From positions 62,001-126,000 of the forward strand of contig NZ_JXAL01000024.1 in assembly GCF_000829465.1 (NCBI RefSeq): a stretch of 64,000 nucleotides of DNA. Direction: 5' to 3'. Below are positions 7,913 to 15,176 of this stretch, in pieces. The notes below the pieces were generated by a model, which saw nothing but the letters and a program-made list of their open reading frames with translations, did not search any database and was not told the DNA's origin. Each line of letters starts with the position of its first letter. The stretch's first letter is position 1. The DNA comes from Cohnella kolymensis (GTDB taxonomy: Bacteria; Bacillota; Bacilli; Paenibacillales; Paenibacillaceae). A program made the position numbers and the translations under genes.

Positions 7913-8014
7913 TTATTTCTGGCTTGCCAGGTAATCGGCGAGTTGATCGAAGGTACCACCCAAACCTTGCTGTACATGCGGCCGCATTCCTTCAAAGGCC
8001 GTGTGTTCGTCAGC
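7913..8014 (-). pseudogene. C-terminal remnant of an SRPBCC/AHSA1 gene
   Basis: Read in the right frame, this segment encodes 33 residues, ADEHTAFEGMRPHVQQGLGG then TFDQLADYLASQK and a stop. This is the usual end of AHSA1/START-like SRPBCC proteins (an H-x(n)-GW/LGGTL-x-L-x-YL ending). Such genes commonly follow an ArsR-type regulator in one operon, and here the fragment starts only 12 bases after the arsR stop. The first 110 or so codons of the expected gene are gone, so a deletion has fused arsR almost directly to the tail. No start codon serves it. The identification rests on the short ending and the operon context. Confidence 0.6.
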
Positions 8015-8026
8015 TGTGAGGAGAAG

Positions 8027-8350
8027 TTACTTCTTTGCTTCTTTTTGGAGTTCATTCAAATATTCCTCCAGCCGATCCAATCGGTCTTCCCACAGACTGC
8101 GGAACGTTGCCAGCCAGGAGTCCAATTCTTGGAGAGGCTCGGGCCGCAGGTTGTAGATCCGGCGGTTTGCTTCGGGGCGTACTTCAACGATTTGCGCATC
8201 ATTAAGAACTTTCAAATGTTTGGAAACCTGCGGTTGCCGGACATGGAGCCGGTCAGCGATTTCTCCTACGGTAAGTGGACCGTCACGAAGCAGTTCGACC
8301 ATGTGTAATCGGTTGGGCTCGGCGAGCGCACTCAAAGTTGTAGTATTCAT
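8027..8350 (-). CDS. ArsR-family transcriptional regulator
   Basis: The 107-aa protein is a winged-helix regulator. It has LSALAEPNRLHMVELLRDGPLTVGEIADRLH, the recognition helix VRQPQVSKHLKVLNDA, then the wing EVRPEANRRIYNLRPEPLQ. A charged C-terminal helix (LEDRLDRLEEYLNELQKEAKK-like) probably serves dimerisation. The cysteine and histidine metal-binding motifs of classic ArsR are absent, so it belongs to the non-metal subgroup that usually controls an adjacent SRPBCC gene. That partner is reduced to a remnant immediately downstream, so the regulator may now act only on its own promoter (inference). ATG at 8350 with AGGGGC upstream. Confidence 0.9.
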   Translation of the reverse strand: MNTTTLSALAEPNRLHMVELLRDGPLTVGEIADRLHVRQPQVSKHLKVLNDAQIVEVRPEANRRIYNLRPEPLQELDSWLATFRSLWEDRLDRLEEYLNELQKEAKK

Positions 8351-8372
8351 ATCTGCCCCTCCGATCTTTGCG

Positions 8373-8711
8373 TTATAGAGAACCGGATGCCTTTACTAGA
8401 AGCCCGGCAAGCATTTCATAATCGGGCGAATCCCCTTCACGGATTTTGAGTCATTTCCACTCGGCAGGACCTTCAAAACCCTTCGGAAATTCAACACCAT
8501 CAGCATTCATAACCATAAACGCTATGGCATCCTTAGAAGGGGAAATCACCGCTGCGTAATGCCCATTCTTCAGGAAATGCGGCTTCTTGTACTGAATCCG
8601 TTCTTCGACTTCCGGAATGGATTCACGGACCATCAGGCGATGTTGATTGGAAACGTTTACCTGCCACGGGTGATTAAGGCATTCGATAAATGTGGTGACC
8701 TCCTGGTTCAT
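8373..8711 (-). pseudogene. DUF1801 (YdhG-like) gene with premature TGA
   Basis: The frame from ATG at 8711 encodes a DUF1801 domain: FIECLNHPWQVNVSNQHRLMVRESIPEVEERIQYKKPHF, then GHYAAVISPSKDAIAFMVMN and a conserved VEFPKGFEG. A TGA at 8451-8453 stops it after GPAEWK. The same frame then continues for 25 more codons (LKIREGDSPDYEMLAGLLVK, ASGSL) to TAA at 8373-8375, giving the usual family length of 112. In relatives the interrupted codon is a tryptophan within a -KWLKI- type sequence, so TGG to TGA explains it. The truncated 86-residue product lacks the final helix. Domain identity is firm. Confidence 0.75.
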
Positions 8712-8809
8712 TGATGCTCTCCTCCCTCCTTAGAATTGATTTTCCTCATGGCAAATATAACTTAAAAGGAATATTCCTGTCAAGGAATTTTTTAAAAAAT
8801 ACAAAAATA

Positions 8810-8836
8810 GACCGCAGTCCTTTAAAGGATGCGGTC
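8810..8836 (-). terminator. Terminator after the SLH-domain gene
   Basis: GACCGC (8810-8815) pairs with GCGGTC (8831-8836), with further pairing of AGTCC-type bases inside. On the minus strand it is followed by TATTTTTGTATTTTTT. It lies 15 bases beyond the stop at 8851. Confidence 0.8.
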
Positions 8837-8850
8837 CTTCCGTTCACTAG

Positions 8851-9879
8851 TTATTTACTCATGTACATTTTCCATGTACCGTCAGTCGTTTTCATCAAGT
8901 AGTAAGAGCCGTCAGCGTCCATCACGTCCGTCATGTTACGGTCTCCGTTGGTGGCAGTGACTCTGATCTTGCCCCCTGTAGATTGAACTACAGCAAATCG
9001 ATCTGAACTTTTAACGACCTTGAGATTCTCTTCAGCAACGATCTCATATTTGATGGTTGCACCTTGTGCAATCACTTCTTGATATTGACTGATGGATTCA
9101 AGAGAGTCTACTTTTTCGAATCCGGTGTAGTACTTGTCCCAGTTGATCTGATCAATCTTGCCGGCATTCATTTGATCCATAATTTCCTTGTTAGCCGCTT
9201 GGACTATGCCGACGAGTTCGGCTTCGGCCGGTAGATTCTTCTTCTCCAACATCACAGCACGGTTAAGTACGACGATTACCTGGGCACGAGTTGCTTCCGA
9301 CTTAGGAGAGAAAGTCGTGGCAGAGGTTCCGCCGATGAGTCCCGTCGCACTTGCTTTCTCAATATAAGGTGCAGCGAAATAGTTCGACGGCACATCTTTG
9401 AACTTCGTCGCGCCGGTTTTAAAATCAATAGAAGCTTTCGCCTCATAGGCGCGGACAATCATCGTTGCCATTTCAGCACGGGTGACAATCTTGGTTACTC
9501 CAAACTCCGTTGGAGACACGCCGTTCACAATACCGAGAGCACTTGCGATACGGATGGAGTTCGAGTACCAAACACCCTTTTTAACATCCTTAAACTCTTT
9601 ACCGGCTTCATCTGAGGAAAGACCGGCAATGTTAACGAGCATGACGGCAAATTCCGCACGGGTCATTTTGTCATCGGGGCGAATGTCAGTATAACCCTCT
9701 GCGTCCAAGTTACCTCGGATCAGGTCGGCTTTAACGAAATTCTCTATTTCAGCTTGGGCCCAGTGGCCCTCAATATCATACGGCGAATACCTTTCGATAG
9801 GTTCCTCAGCCGCGAATGCGGGAATTGCCAGACAAAGCGACAACGATAGTAACGCCAACGTACTATAAAACTTCTTCAT
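8851..9879 (-). CDS. S-layer homology (SLH) domain protein
   Basis: I chose the ATG at 9879: AGGAG lies eight bases upstream and the product starts with a clean signal peptide, MKKFYSTLALLSLSLCLAIP, cleaved after AFA. Three SLH domains follow, at residues about 33-75 (DIEGHWAQAEIENFVKADLI), 95-140 (FKDVKKGVWYSNSIRIASAL) and 158-200 (FKDVPSNYFAAPYIEKASAT), each ending in a TRAE or TRAQ motif. SLH domains bind pyruvylated secondary cell-wall polymer, so the protein is cell-wall attached. The C-terminal 130 residues (ALQDQ-like alpha/beta domain with FAVVQSTGGKIRVTATNGD) resemble a nuclear-transport-factor-like module of unknown role. It is monocistronic. Confidence 0.9.
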   Translation of the reverse strand: MKKFYSTLALLSLSLCLAIPAFAAEEPIERYSPYDIEGHWAQAEIENFVKADLIRGNLDAEGYTDIRPDDKMTRAEFAVMLVNIAGLSSDEAGKEFKDVKKGVWYSNSIRIASALGIVNGVSPTEFGVTKIVTRAEMATMIVRAYEAKASIDFKTGATKFKDVPSNYFAAPYIEKASATGLIGGTSATTFSPKSEATRAQVIVVLNRAVMLEKKNLPAEAELVGIVQAANKEIMDQMNAGKIDQINWDKYYTGFEKVDSLESISQYQEVIAQGATIKYEIVAEENLKVVKSSDRFAVVQSTGGKIRVTATNGDRNMTDVMDADGSYYLMKTTDGTWKMYMSK

Positions 9880-9961
9880 GCACATTTCTCCTGTCTGATA
9901 TGAAAGTCTAAATAATTGTAACCGATTCCCGCTCAATGCAAAATTAATAAATATTAACAGT

Positions 9962-10188
9962 TCAAGCGGACAAGTCTAGTAGATGTTGATACTGCCAAGA
10001 TCGTTCATTCGCAATAGCGATAGCATCAAAGTCACTGGCATAAGCGACTGACTTCACCGCATACGTGGATGCGTGGATCGCATGTTCAAACACATGAGCT
10101 GCGGCGACGGATTGTCATGATTTACTCGTTTTAGGTACTCTTCAATTTCTTCTTTCCTATCTGTATCTATAAATTTTTTCCTAGTCAT
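9962..10188 (-). pseudogene. Putative immunity-type protein gene, internally deleted
   Basis: ATG at 10188 (GGTGG upstream) encodes MTRKKFIDTDRKEEIEEYLK, RVNHDNPSPQLM, the N-terminus of a Firmicute protein usually annotated as a putative immunity protein (Imm5-like). About 40 codons in, the sequence switches frame to AAHVFEHAIHASTYAVKSVA, YASDFDAIAIANERSWQYQH, which is the C-terminal end of the same family (the HxxxHAxxAxxYAVKA pattern), and ends with TGA at 9962-9964. Roughly 80-90 middle residues are missing and the join near 10105-10120 is out of frame. Family identity is from memory of the pattern, so moderate confidence. It is divergent from the damaged DUF1796 gene. Confidence 0.5.
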
Positions 10189-10230
10189 AACATTAGTTCC
10201 ACCTACAATGATATAAAGTTTTCCATACCG

Positions 10231-10784
10231 CCGAAGCAACCGTTACGAAAATATGCAGGCCCCTTAGACTGGTTTGTTTCCGATTCGAACAACGGATTGG
10301 TTCGCTTGATCAATCAACGTTTCAACTGATTTATGGAACTTAGCCAGCTCGAGCTGATTGGCAGAACCAATGAGTGCTATGTTGTAAGAGACAGCGCAAA
10401 TCACATCGTATCTTTTCATGATTTTCCTCTATACCTCACTGCGGAAAGATGGTGGGAAGCGTATCCCGCGTTTAAACAGACGCTCAATCGACGTGTAGAG
10501 CGATTTATGAAAACCATTCAAGGTCAACCCATTCTATTTATAAGAACCCAAACGAAAAAAAAGAAGCACTGGAGCTGCACGCAGCATTAAAGTCGCTGAT
10601 GCGTGGTAAATTCCAGTTGCTTATCGTGAATAACCACCAGGAGGATCGTACAGACGTAATTTACGAGGATTGGGGGCTGGACGGAATTTGCTCGGTGCTG
10701 CTGCCGAAGGGAGAAGACTGGAGGGGATTTAACCACGCTTGGGATGCCTGTATGAACGGCTTCAAACTGAAAACTCCGAAGTAA
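10231..10784 (+). pseudogene. DUF1796 papain-like cysteine peptidase gene, three lesions
   Basis: One protein can be read through three defects. First, the N-terminus is missing: sequence begins at KQPLRKYAGPLDWFVSDSNN, so the early Gly-x-x-Cys region expected to hold the catalytic cysteine is gone. Second, an in-frame TGA stands at 10327-10329, between LINQRFN and FMELSQLELIGRTNECYVV. Third, an A8 run at 10555-10562 shifts the frame between FIRTQTK and EALELHAALKSLMRGKFQLL. The ending IYEDWGLDGICSVLLPKGED, then NHAWDACMNGF, is intact to TAA at 10782-10784. The conserved FHDFPLY and the domain order fit DUF1796. It is a dead gene unless the shifts are read errors. Confidence 0.65.
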
Positions 10785-10800
10785 GCAACTGGAAAAATGA

Positions 10801-10839
10801 AAAATGCAGCTTGCCTTAAACTCAGGCAAGCTGCATTTT
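10801..10839. terminator. Bidirectional terminator between DUF1796 remnant and efflux operon
   Basis: A perfect 16-bp stem, AAAATGCAGCTTGCCT (10801-10816) with its complement (10824-10839), has a 7-base loop. A and T runs on both sides make it usable on both strands. It ends the drug-efflux operon on the minus strand. Confidence 0.9.
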
Positions 10840-10883
10840 TGAACGATTTCCAGTCAGAGCCCGGTCAAGCTAGTTCCATTGGT

Positions 10884-12506
10884 TCAGCCGTCAATAGCGG
10901 CCGCGCTGCCGACTTGCTTCTCTTCCTGCGACATCTTATTGGAAGTGCGAAGCGGAATTTCCCGGAGGAAGAAAACCAGGATCAGCGCGACGAAAACCAG
11001 TGCGGTACCGGCGAGAAAGACGGTGGTGAGCGAATCGCTCAGCGCATTGCGAAGCGTCTCTACCATTTGCGTGATAACCGGCTGAATGTCTTTCGGAAGC
11101 GTCTGTTGCAGTTGTTCCAGCTTGGGCTGATCCAGAAGCATCTCCGGATTCTGGAAATCGGCGAGCTGTTTGGCTGTGGCGGGGTCTAATTTGGAGAAAT
11201 CGAATCCTTGTCCGGTAGCCGCCGCTTCCTTCGCTGCATCCTCCATGTTGGTTCGCAAGCTGGATTGCATGATCGTGCCCATGACGGCGATCCCGATTGT
11301 GCCCCCGAGGTTTCGGAACAATTGGGACGACGACGTTGCTACACCAAGCTGCGCAGGGCTCACTGCGTTTTGCACCGTCAGCGAGAAGACCGGCATGCCC
11401 ATGCCGAGGCCGATTCCGAATACGATCATGGCCACGACCGCCAGCGGTACGCTGTTCATATAAGCCATAATCAGCATGCCGCAGATCATAACCGGCATGC
11501 CCAGTACTGCGTATCGTTTGTACTTGCCCGTCTTGGTGATCCACCTGCCGATGACGGTGCTGACGATAACCATGGCGATCGACATCGGCATGGTCACATA
11601 ACCCGAGTACGTTGGGGAAATCCCCTCCACGCCCTGGACAAAGAAGGGCAGGTAGATCAGCGCACCCATCATCCCTGCGTTCATAATAAACCCGATGATA
11701 TTGGACAAAGTGACGATATCGTTGCGAAACAAGGCGAGCGGAAGCACGGGGCTTGTCGCTTTGGTCTCAATGAACAGGAAGATGACCAGACAAACGGCGG
11801 CCGCCGCAAACAATCCGATGACTTGCACCGAACCCCAGTCATATTTCGTACCTGCCCACGAGAAGCCGAGCAGCAGCGCGGTTATGGTTAAGCTTAGAAA
11901 CAGAGAACCGGAATAGTCGATCTTCTCGCCCGCTTTGCGTTCCACTTTAGGGAAAAGTGTCAGGATCAGGATGAAAGCGACAACGCCGAGCGGAAGGAAA
12001 ATCCAGAAAAGCCATTGCCAATCCATGTTATCTATCAACCAACCGCCCAGTGTCGGACCAAGCACACTTGAAAAACCGAAAACGGCCATCATGATGCCCG
12101 TCCATTTGCCCCGCTCCCGGGGTGCAAACAGATCCCCGACCGCCGTAAAAGCCGAGGCCATGATGATGCCGGCACCAATCCCTTGTATGCCGCGGTAAGC
12201 GATCAACTGAAAGATGTCGGTCGAGAATCCCGTTAGAAATGCCCCTATGATGAAAAATATAATACCGGCAAGTATAAACGGTTTCCGTCCATAAATGTCG
12301 GAAAGCTTGCCCACGAGGACCGTTGCTATCGTCGAGGTAAGCATATAGATGGTGATGACCCACGTGTAATATTCCATGCCGCCGAGTATGGCGATGATTC
12401 TTGGCATTGCTGTACTGACGATGGTTTGGTTGATCGCAGCGAAGAACATCGCAGAAATAATGGCGATCATGATCGTAATTTTGCGTTTATGTGATAAGTC
12501 TTCCAA
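10884..12506 (-). CDS. DHA2-family (EmrB/QacA-like) multidrug efflux MFS transporter
   Basis: The 540-aa membrane protein has 14 predicted helices, the DHA2 pattern. Typical motifs are visible: TIVSTAMPRI in helix 1 (motif D1), GKLSDIYGRKPFI (motif A) after helix 2, YRGIQGIGAGII (motif B) and GPTLGGWLID (antiporter motif C). The C-terminal 60 residues are a hydrophilic tail after LVFFLREIPLR. It probably exports hydrophobic cations or other drugs by proton exchange at the cytoplasmic membrane; the substrate cannot be read from sequence. It is the last gene of a three-gene operon, 22 bases after a MarR regulator, so its expression is probably derepressed by drug binding to one or both regulators. 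Confidence 0.9.
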   Translation of the reverse strand: MEDLSHKRKITIMIAIISAMFFAAINQTIVSTAMPRIIAILGGMEYYTWVITIYMLTSTIATVLVGKLSDIYGRKPFILAGIIFFIIGAFLTGFSTDIFQLIAYRGIQGIGAGIIMASAFTAVGDLFAPRERGKWTGIMMAVFGFSSVLGPTLGGWLIDNMDWQWLFWIFLPLGVVAFILILTLFPKVERKAGEKIDYSGSLFLSLTITALLLGFSWAGTKYDWGSVQVIGLFAAAAVCLVIFLFIETKATSPVLPLALFRNDIVTLSNIIGFIMNAGMMGALIYLPFFVQGVEGISPTYSGYVTMPMSIAMVIVSTVIGRWITKTGKYKRYAVLGMPVMICGMLIMAYMNSVPLAVVAMIVFGIGLGMGMPVFSLTVQNAVSPAQLGVATSSSQLFRNLGGTIGIAVMGTIMQSSLRTNMEDAAKEAAATGQGFDFSKLDPATAKQLADFQNPEMLLDQPKLEQLQQTLPKDIQPVITQMVETLRNALSDSLTTVFLAGTALVFVALILVFFLREIPLRTSNKMSQEEKQVGSAAAIDG

Positions 12507-12528
12507 AGTTTCTCTCTCCTATGTCTCT

Positions 12529-12951
12529 TTAATCTTTTGCATGCAGCTTAACAAAAATCTCTTCCAGATGGTTCAGATCCTCCGGGGAAAGCCGATCGAA
12601 GTATTTTTTGAATGCCGAACGCTCGACGTCTTTGTGGCCTTCTACAAGTTTCCGGCCTTTATCGGTAATTTCCAGATAAACCACTCTTCGGTCACACGCG
12701 CTGCGTTCCCTGGCGACAAGCTGTCTTTCGCACATTTTATCGGCCAGCGCAGTCAGCGTGCTGTTCGTAATCATCAGAACGTCTGCAAGATCGGTTGCCT
12801 TCATGGGACCATGCCGGTTCAACTTAGCCAACAAATGAAACTGCGTGTTGCTCAAGCTGTCATCGACCTGCCTGTACCATTCGTTCCTCATTTCTTTGAC
12901 GACTGACTTCATCAGTGGAAGCAGTCTGATCCATTGTTCGTCCTTATCCAT
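12529..12951 (-). CDS. MarR-family regulator (second of tandem pair)
   Basis: This 140-aa winged-helix protein has TQFHLLAKLNRHGPMKATDL then ADVLMITNSTLTALADKM, the MarR recognition helix, and the wing LVARERSACDRRVVYLEITDKGRKLV with its conserved D-R-R. N- and C-terminal helices would form the dimer interface. It lies 26 bases downstream of another MarR gene and 22 bases upstream of the efflux pump, all in one direction. It may sense a different ligand from its partner, or the pair may form a heterodimer (inference). Start is ATG at 12951. Confidence 0.88.
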   Translation of the reverse strand: MDKDEQWIRLLPLMKSVVKEMRNEWYRQVDDSLSNTQFHLLAKLNRHGPMKATDLADVLMITNSTLTALADKMCERQLVARERSACDRRVVYLEITDKGRKLVEGHKDVERSAFKKYFDRLSPEDLNHLEEIFVKLHAKD

Positions 12952-12977
12952 GCCACCACCTCGCGTCCGTTGGAAAT

Positions 12978-13406
12978 TCAGTTTTTCGGCGGGTCGATCT
13001 TCATCATCTTCTCAAGCAGCGCGGTCACGGTGCGGATTTCGTCCGGTTCAAGCCGGGTCAAATACTCGCCTACGATTTCATTACGTTCCCGGATCGCTTC
13101 ATCCAATACCTGTTTACCGAGAGATGTCGCTTCCACGAATACGGATCTTCGATCTGCCGTACCATGAGTGCGTGTTACGAAGCCGGATTTCTCCAAACGA
13201 TCGATCATCACCGTAATCGCACTCGGTTTCACTTCCATTTTCTCGGCCAACTGCGTTAATTTGCAGGGTCCTTGCCGGTCAATGAAATATAACAGGAACA
13301 TCTGCGGTCCCGTGATCTGAGCGCTCAGCTTCTGCAGAAGTTCCGACTCAAAGCTGCGCCTGAACGCCTGTAGAGCATCAAGAAACCTCTGGGTAAGTAA
13401 ATCCAT
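12978..13406 (-). CDS. MarR-family regulator (first of tandem pair)
   Basis: The 142-aa MarR protein leads the operon. It shows GPQMFLLYFIDRQGPCKLTQ, LAEKMEVKPSAITVMIDRLE (helix-turn-helix) and FVTRTHGTADRRSVFVEATS, the wing with the conserved D-R-R. Its similarity to the following MarR gene is limited to these family positions, so it is not a recent duplicate. The start at 13406 is followed upstream by GGAG and by a promoter whose -10 element is part of a palindrome; this is the most likely autoregulatory operator. Confidence 0.88.
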   Translation of the reverse strand: MDLLTQRFLDALQAFRRSFESELLQKLSAQITGPQMFLLYFIDRQGPCKLTQLAEKMEVKPSAITVMIDRLEKSGFVTRTHGTADRRSVFVEATSLGKQVLDEAIRERNEIVGEYLTRLEPDEIRTVTALLEKMMKIDPPKN

Positions 13407-13442
13407 TCTTTAATCTCCTTACAGAGTACATTATTTTATAAC

Positions 13443-13491
13443 TTAATATTTCAACTGTTTAAATATTAAATGGTTTCATTTGTTTTGTCAA
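13443..13491 (-). promoter_or_regulatory. Promoter and MarR-type operator of the efflux operon
   Basis: On the minus strand a consensus -35 TTGACA (13491-13486) is separated by exactly 17 bases from TAATAT (13468-13463). The -10 falls in a perfect inverted repeat, TTAATATTT (13443-13451) with AAATATTAA (13461-13469). A MarR dimer bound there would block RNA polymerase. The assignment to one or both MarR proteins of the operon is inference. Confidence 0.7.
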
Positions 13492-13516
13492 ATCCGGATG
13501 CACGCCCGCTACAGCA

Positions 13517-13559
13517 AAGGGCTATCCCTAAGCTGCAAAACAGCTTGGGGATAGCCCTT
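13517..13559 (-). terminator. Strong hairpin, terminator of the 13.6-kb gene
   Basis: AAGGGCTATCCC (13517-13528) pairs with GGGGATAGCCCTT (13547-13559), with an inner AAGCTG/CAGCTT pairing. The T-run on the minus strand is short. It insulates the upstream region of the MarR operon from the gene at 13607. Confidence 0.65.
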
Positions 13560-13606
13560 GTTATTTGAACATGATCCTCACTAGTCTACATAAGGATCAG
13601 CAATCG

Positions 13607-13810
13607 CTACAATATTGTAAAAACAAAAATACCCCCTATACCAACAAGAGTAAACAAAACTCCACCAATGCGAGTTGACCAAATATAGAGATCGGATGGT
13701 TCTGTGGCGTCGTTAGATTTCCAGCTTTCGGTAATCATCCAAATTAGTAAAGGCTTAAAAAACATGAACAATCCTACAGCTAGAAGAAAAATGCTCAATA
13801 AAAACCACAT
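13607..13810 (-). CDS. DUF6199-like small membrane protein, 67 aa
   Basis: Two membrane helices (residues about 2-25 and 45-66) flank a conserved-looking middle, MITESWKSNDATEPSDLYIW, STRIGG. The K-P-x-x-x-W-x-x-TESWKS and EPSDLYI...RIGG pattern fits the small DUF6199 family, proteins of unknown function common in Bacillales. The start at 13810 has AGGAGG upstream. It lies 36 bases after the Ig-domain lipoprotein gene ends, so the two could be co-transcribed. Confidence 0.6.
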   Translation of the reverse strand: MWFLLSIFLLAVGLFMFFKPLLIWMITESWKSNDATEPSDLYIWSTRIGGVLFTLVGIGGIFVFTIL

Positions 13811-13846
13811 TAAATAAATCCCTCCTAGTCTAGCCTTTCACTTTCT

Positions 13847-14743
13847 TCATTTGATTTCAAAGGTATCGCTTAATTCCACACCATAATCTCCTTCAGTAAT
13901 TTCGACATGCTTAGAAATCCTGTACTTTCCTGGCTTAAGCATATCAAGCGTGATAGCTTGACTAAAATCGCTCTCCGGACTCACACTATAGCCTTCTAAT
14001 GTCCAAACCCAATCGCTATTAATTGGAGTCCAAACGCCATTGTCCTCTTTTTCCAAAAGGTACATGACTCCGAATGATAACCAAGTCGGTCCATTGTTGG
14101 TCAGTTTCAAGTTCATCGTCTCGTTCCAGCTATAAACTTCCTTATCTGTAGAAACTGAAGCATTGATCTCGTCACCTGGCACATAGATAATACTTATGAT
14201 GGAATCGGAAACTTTTCCATTTTCCTCAACCAGCTCGGTGACCAACGTGTACAATACATCTTTCTTCTCCGGTAAAAATACAGCCATCCTAATCGGTATT
14301 TTGTGGATGATGTCTTTTTCATTCCTTGTATCTTTCAGATACTCTTTTACGGTTATTTCATCCGTCTTTCTCAAACTATTGTCTACCTCGGATAACGTCA
14401 CCCGAATGTGTTTGTCGACCGGAAAGGCCTGTAAATAAACACCTTGCTCTGAAGCCGGTCTCGACTGCGCGGCATAAACAGTTTCTTCAGAGGAAGCAGG
14501 TCCATAGACGAACCCCGGTGGAAGATAGCGCCGAAATTGTTCACCTGAATGCAGGGGATAGCCGGTTTTTTCAGATATTTCTTTTTTCGTCCATTTGATC
14601 ATTTTCTTTTCTTGTGGTGCTGATTCATTCGACGTCATGTTTACCGGTTCTGCAGAGTGATTTTCTACATTAGGCCGATGGCCGCAACCGATAATAGAAA
14701 TGGATATCAATAATACCGCCAATACCGCCGAAATTTTTCTCAT
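13847..14743 (-). CDS. Lipoprotein with C-terminal bacterial Ig-like domain
   Basis: I chose ATG at 14743: GGAG lies upstream and the product begins MRKISAVLAVLLISISIIGC, a lipoprotein signal with lipobox IIGC. A middle region (residues about 40-190) carries a motif like GYPLHSGEQFRRYLPPGF. The last 100 residues form a beta-rich domain (YSWNETMNLKLTNNGPTWLS, FGVMYLLEKEDNGVW, LKPGKYRISKHVEI) matching the Big_14 type of Ig-like domain. The protein would be displayed on the outside of the membrane. Its role is unknown. The upstream 114-aa membrane protein gene ends 34 bases before this start, so the two are probably one transcript. Confidence 0.7.
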   Translation of the reverse strand: MRKISAVLAVLLISISIIGCGHRPNVENHSAEPVNMTSNESAPQEKKMIKWTKKEISEKTGYPLHSGEQFRRYLPPGFVYGPASSEETVYAAQSRPASEQGVYLQAFPVDKHIRVTLSEVDNSLRKTDEITVKEYLKDTRNEKDIIHKIPIRMAVFLPEKKDVLYTLVTELVEENGKVSDSIISIIYVPGDEINASVSTDKEVYSWNETMNLKLTNNGPTWLSFGVMYLLEKEDNGVWTPINSDWVWTLEGYSVSPESDFSQAITLDMLKPGKYRISKHVEITEGDYGVELSDTFEIK

Positions 14744-14777
14744 AAATACAGCTCCAATTTCAAAAGTAGTTCCATCT

Positions 14778-15122
14778 TCAAGAGCTTCTCTTTGTAACTT
14801 TCGACTCAATCAGAACAATAAATGGGCAAACGACAATTAAGAATAACGTGAAGTAAATGGATTGATCGAATGACTTCTTAAACCTGTCTGTCGACCAGCC
14901 GTCATCACCTATAATCCAATACGCAATTCGGTTCGAGATTTCAATACCGTCGTTAGCTTCGGGGATTAAGCTTTGAGTGTAGTTCTGTGCCAGACATAAA
15001 GCAGACACTATGGAGAATCCCGTGACTATCGCGATTCCTTTAGAGAAAGAATACGGTACGCCACAACCTCTAAGTACAAGAGTCATAATAACAACAAATA
15101 GCAGACAACCAAATAAAAACAT
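14778..15122 (-). CDS. Membrane protein, 114 aa
   Basis: Three hydrophobic segments are visible: the N-terminal MFLFGCLLFVVIMTLVL, residues 28-47 (GIAIVTGFSIVSALCLA) and 89-107 (YFTLFLIVVCPFIVLIE). A polar stretch between the second and third (NDGIEISNRIAYWIIGDDGW) would be exposed outside. No family is recognised. It is the first gene of a probable three-gene transcript with the Ig-domain lipoprotein and the DUF6199 gene. Confidence 0.5.
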   Translation of the reverse strand: MFLFGCLLFVVIMTLVLRGCGVPYSFSKGIAIVTGFSIVSALCLAQNYTQSLIPEANDGIEISNRIAYWIIGDDGWSTDRFKKSFDQSIYFTLFLIVVCPFIVLIESKVTKRSS

Positions 15123-15176
15123 TATTTTCCGCCTCCGTCGTTTTTATTGCACTGTAGACCGCGGATGCTAGATCAT

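Noticed and set aside
7807-8055. 82-codon minus-strand frame overlapping the arsR end
   Set aside because: A different frame over the same bases gives the typical SRPBCC ending; this one has no recognisable features.
500-8453. Possible reassignment or programmed reading of TGA
   Set aside because: Many intact genes here end in TGA, and the interrupted genes are otherwise damaged or mobile, so point mutation is simpler.
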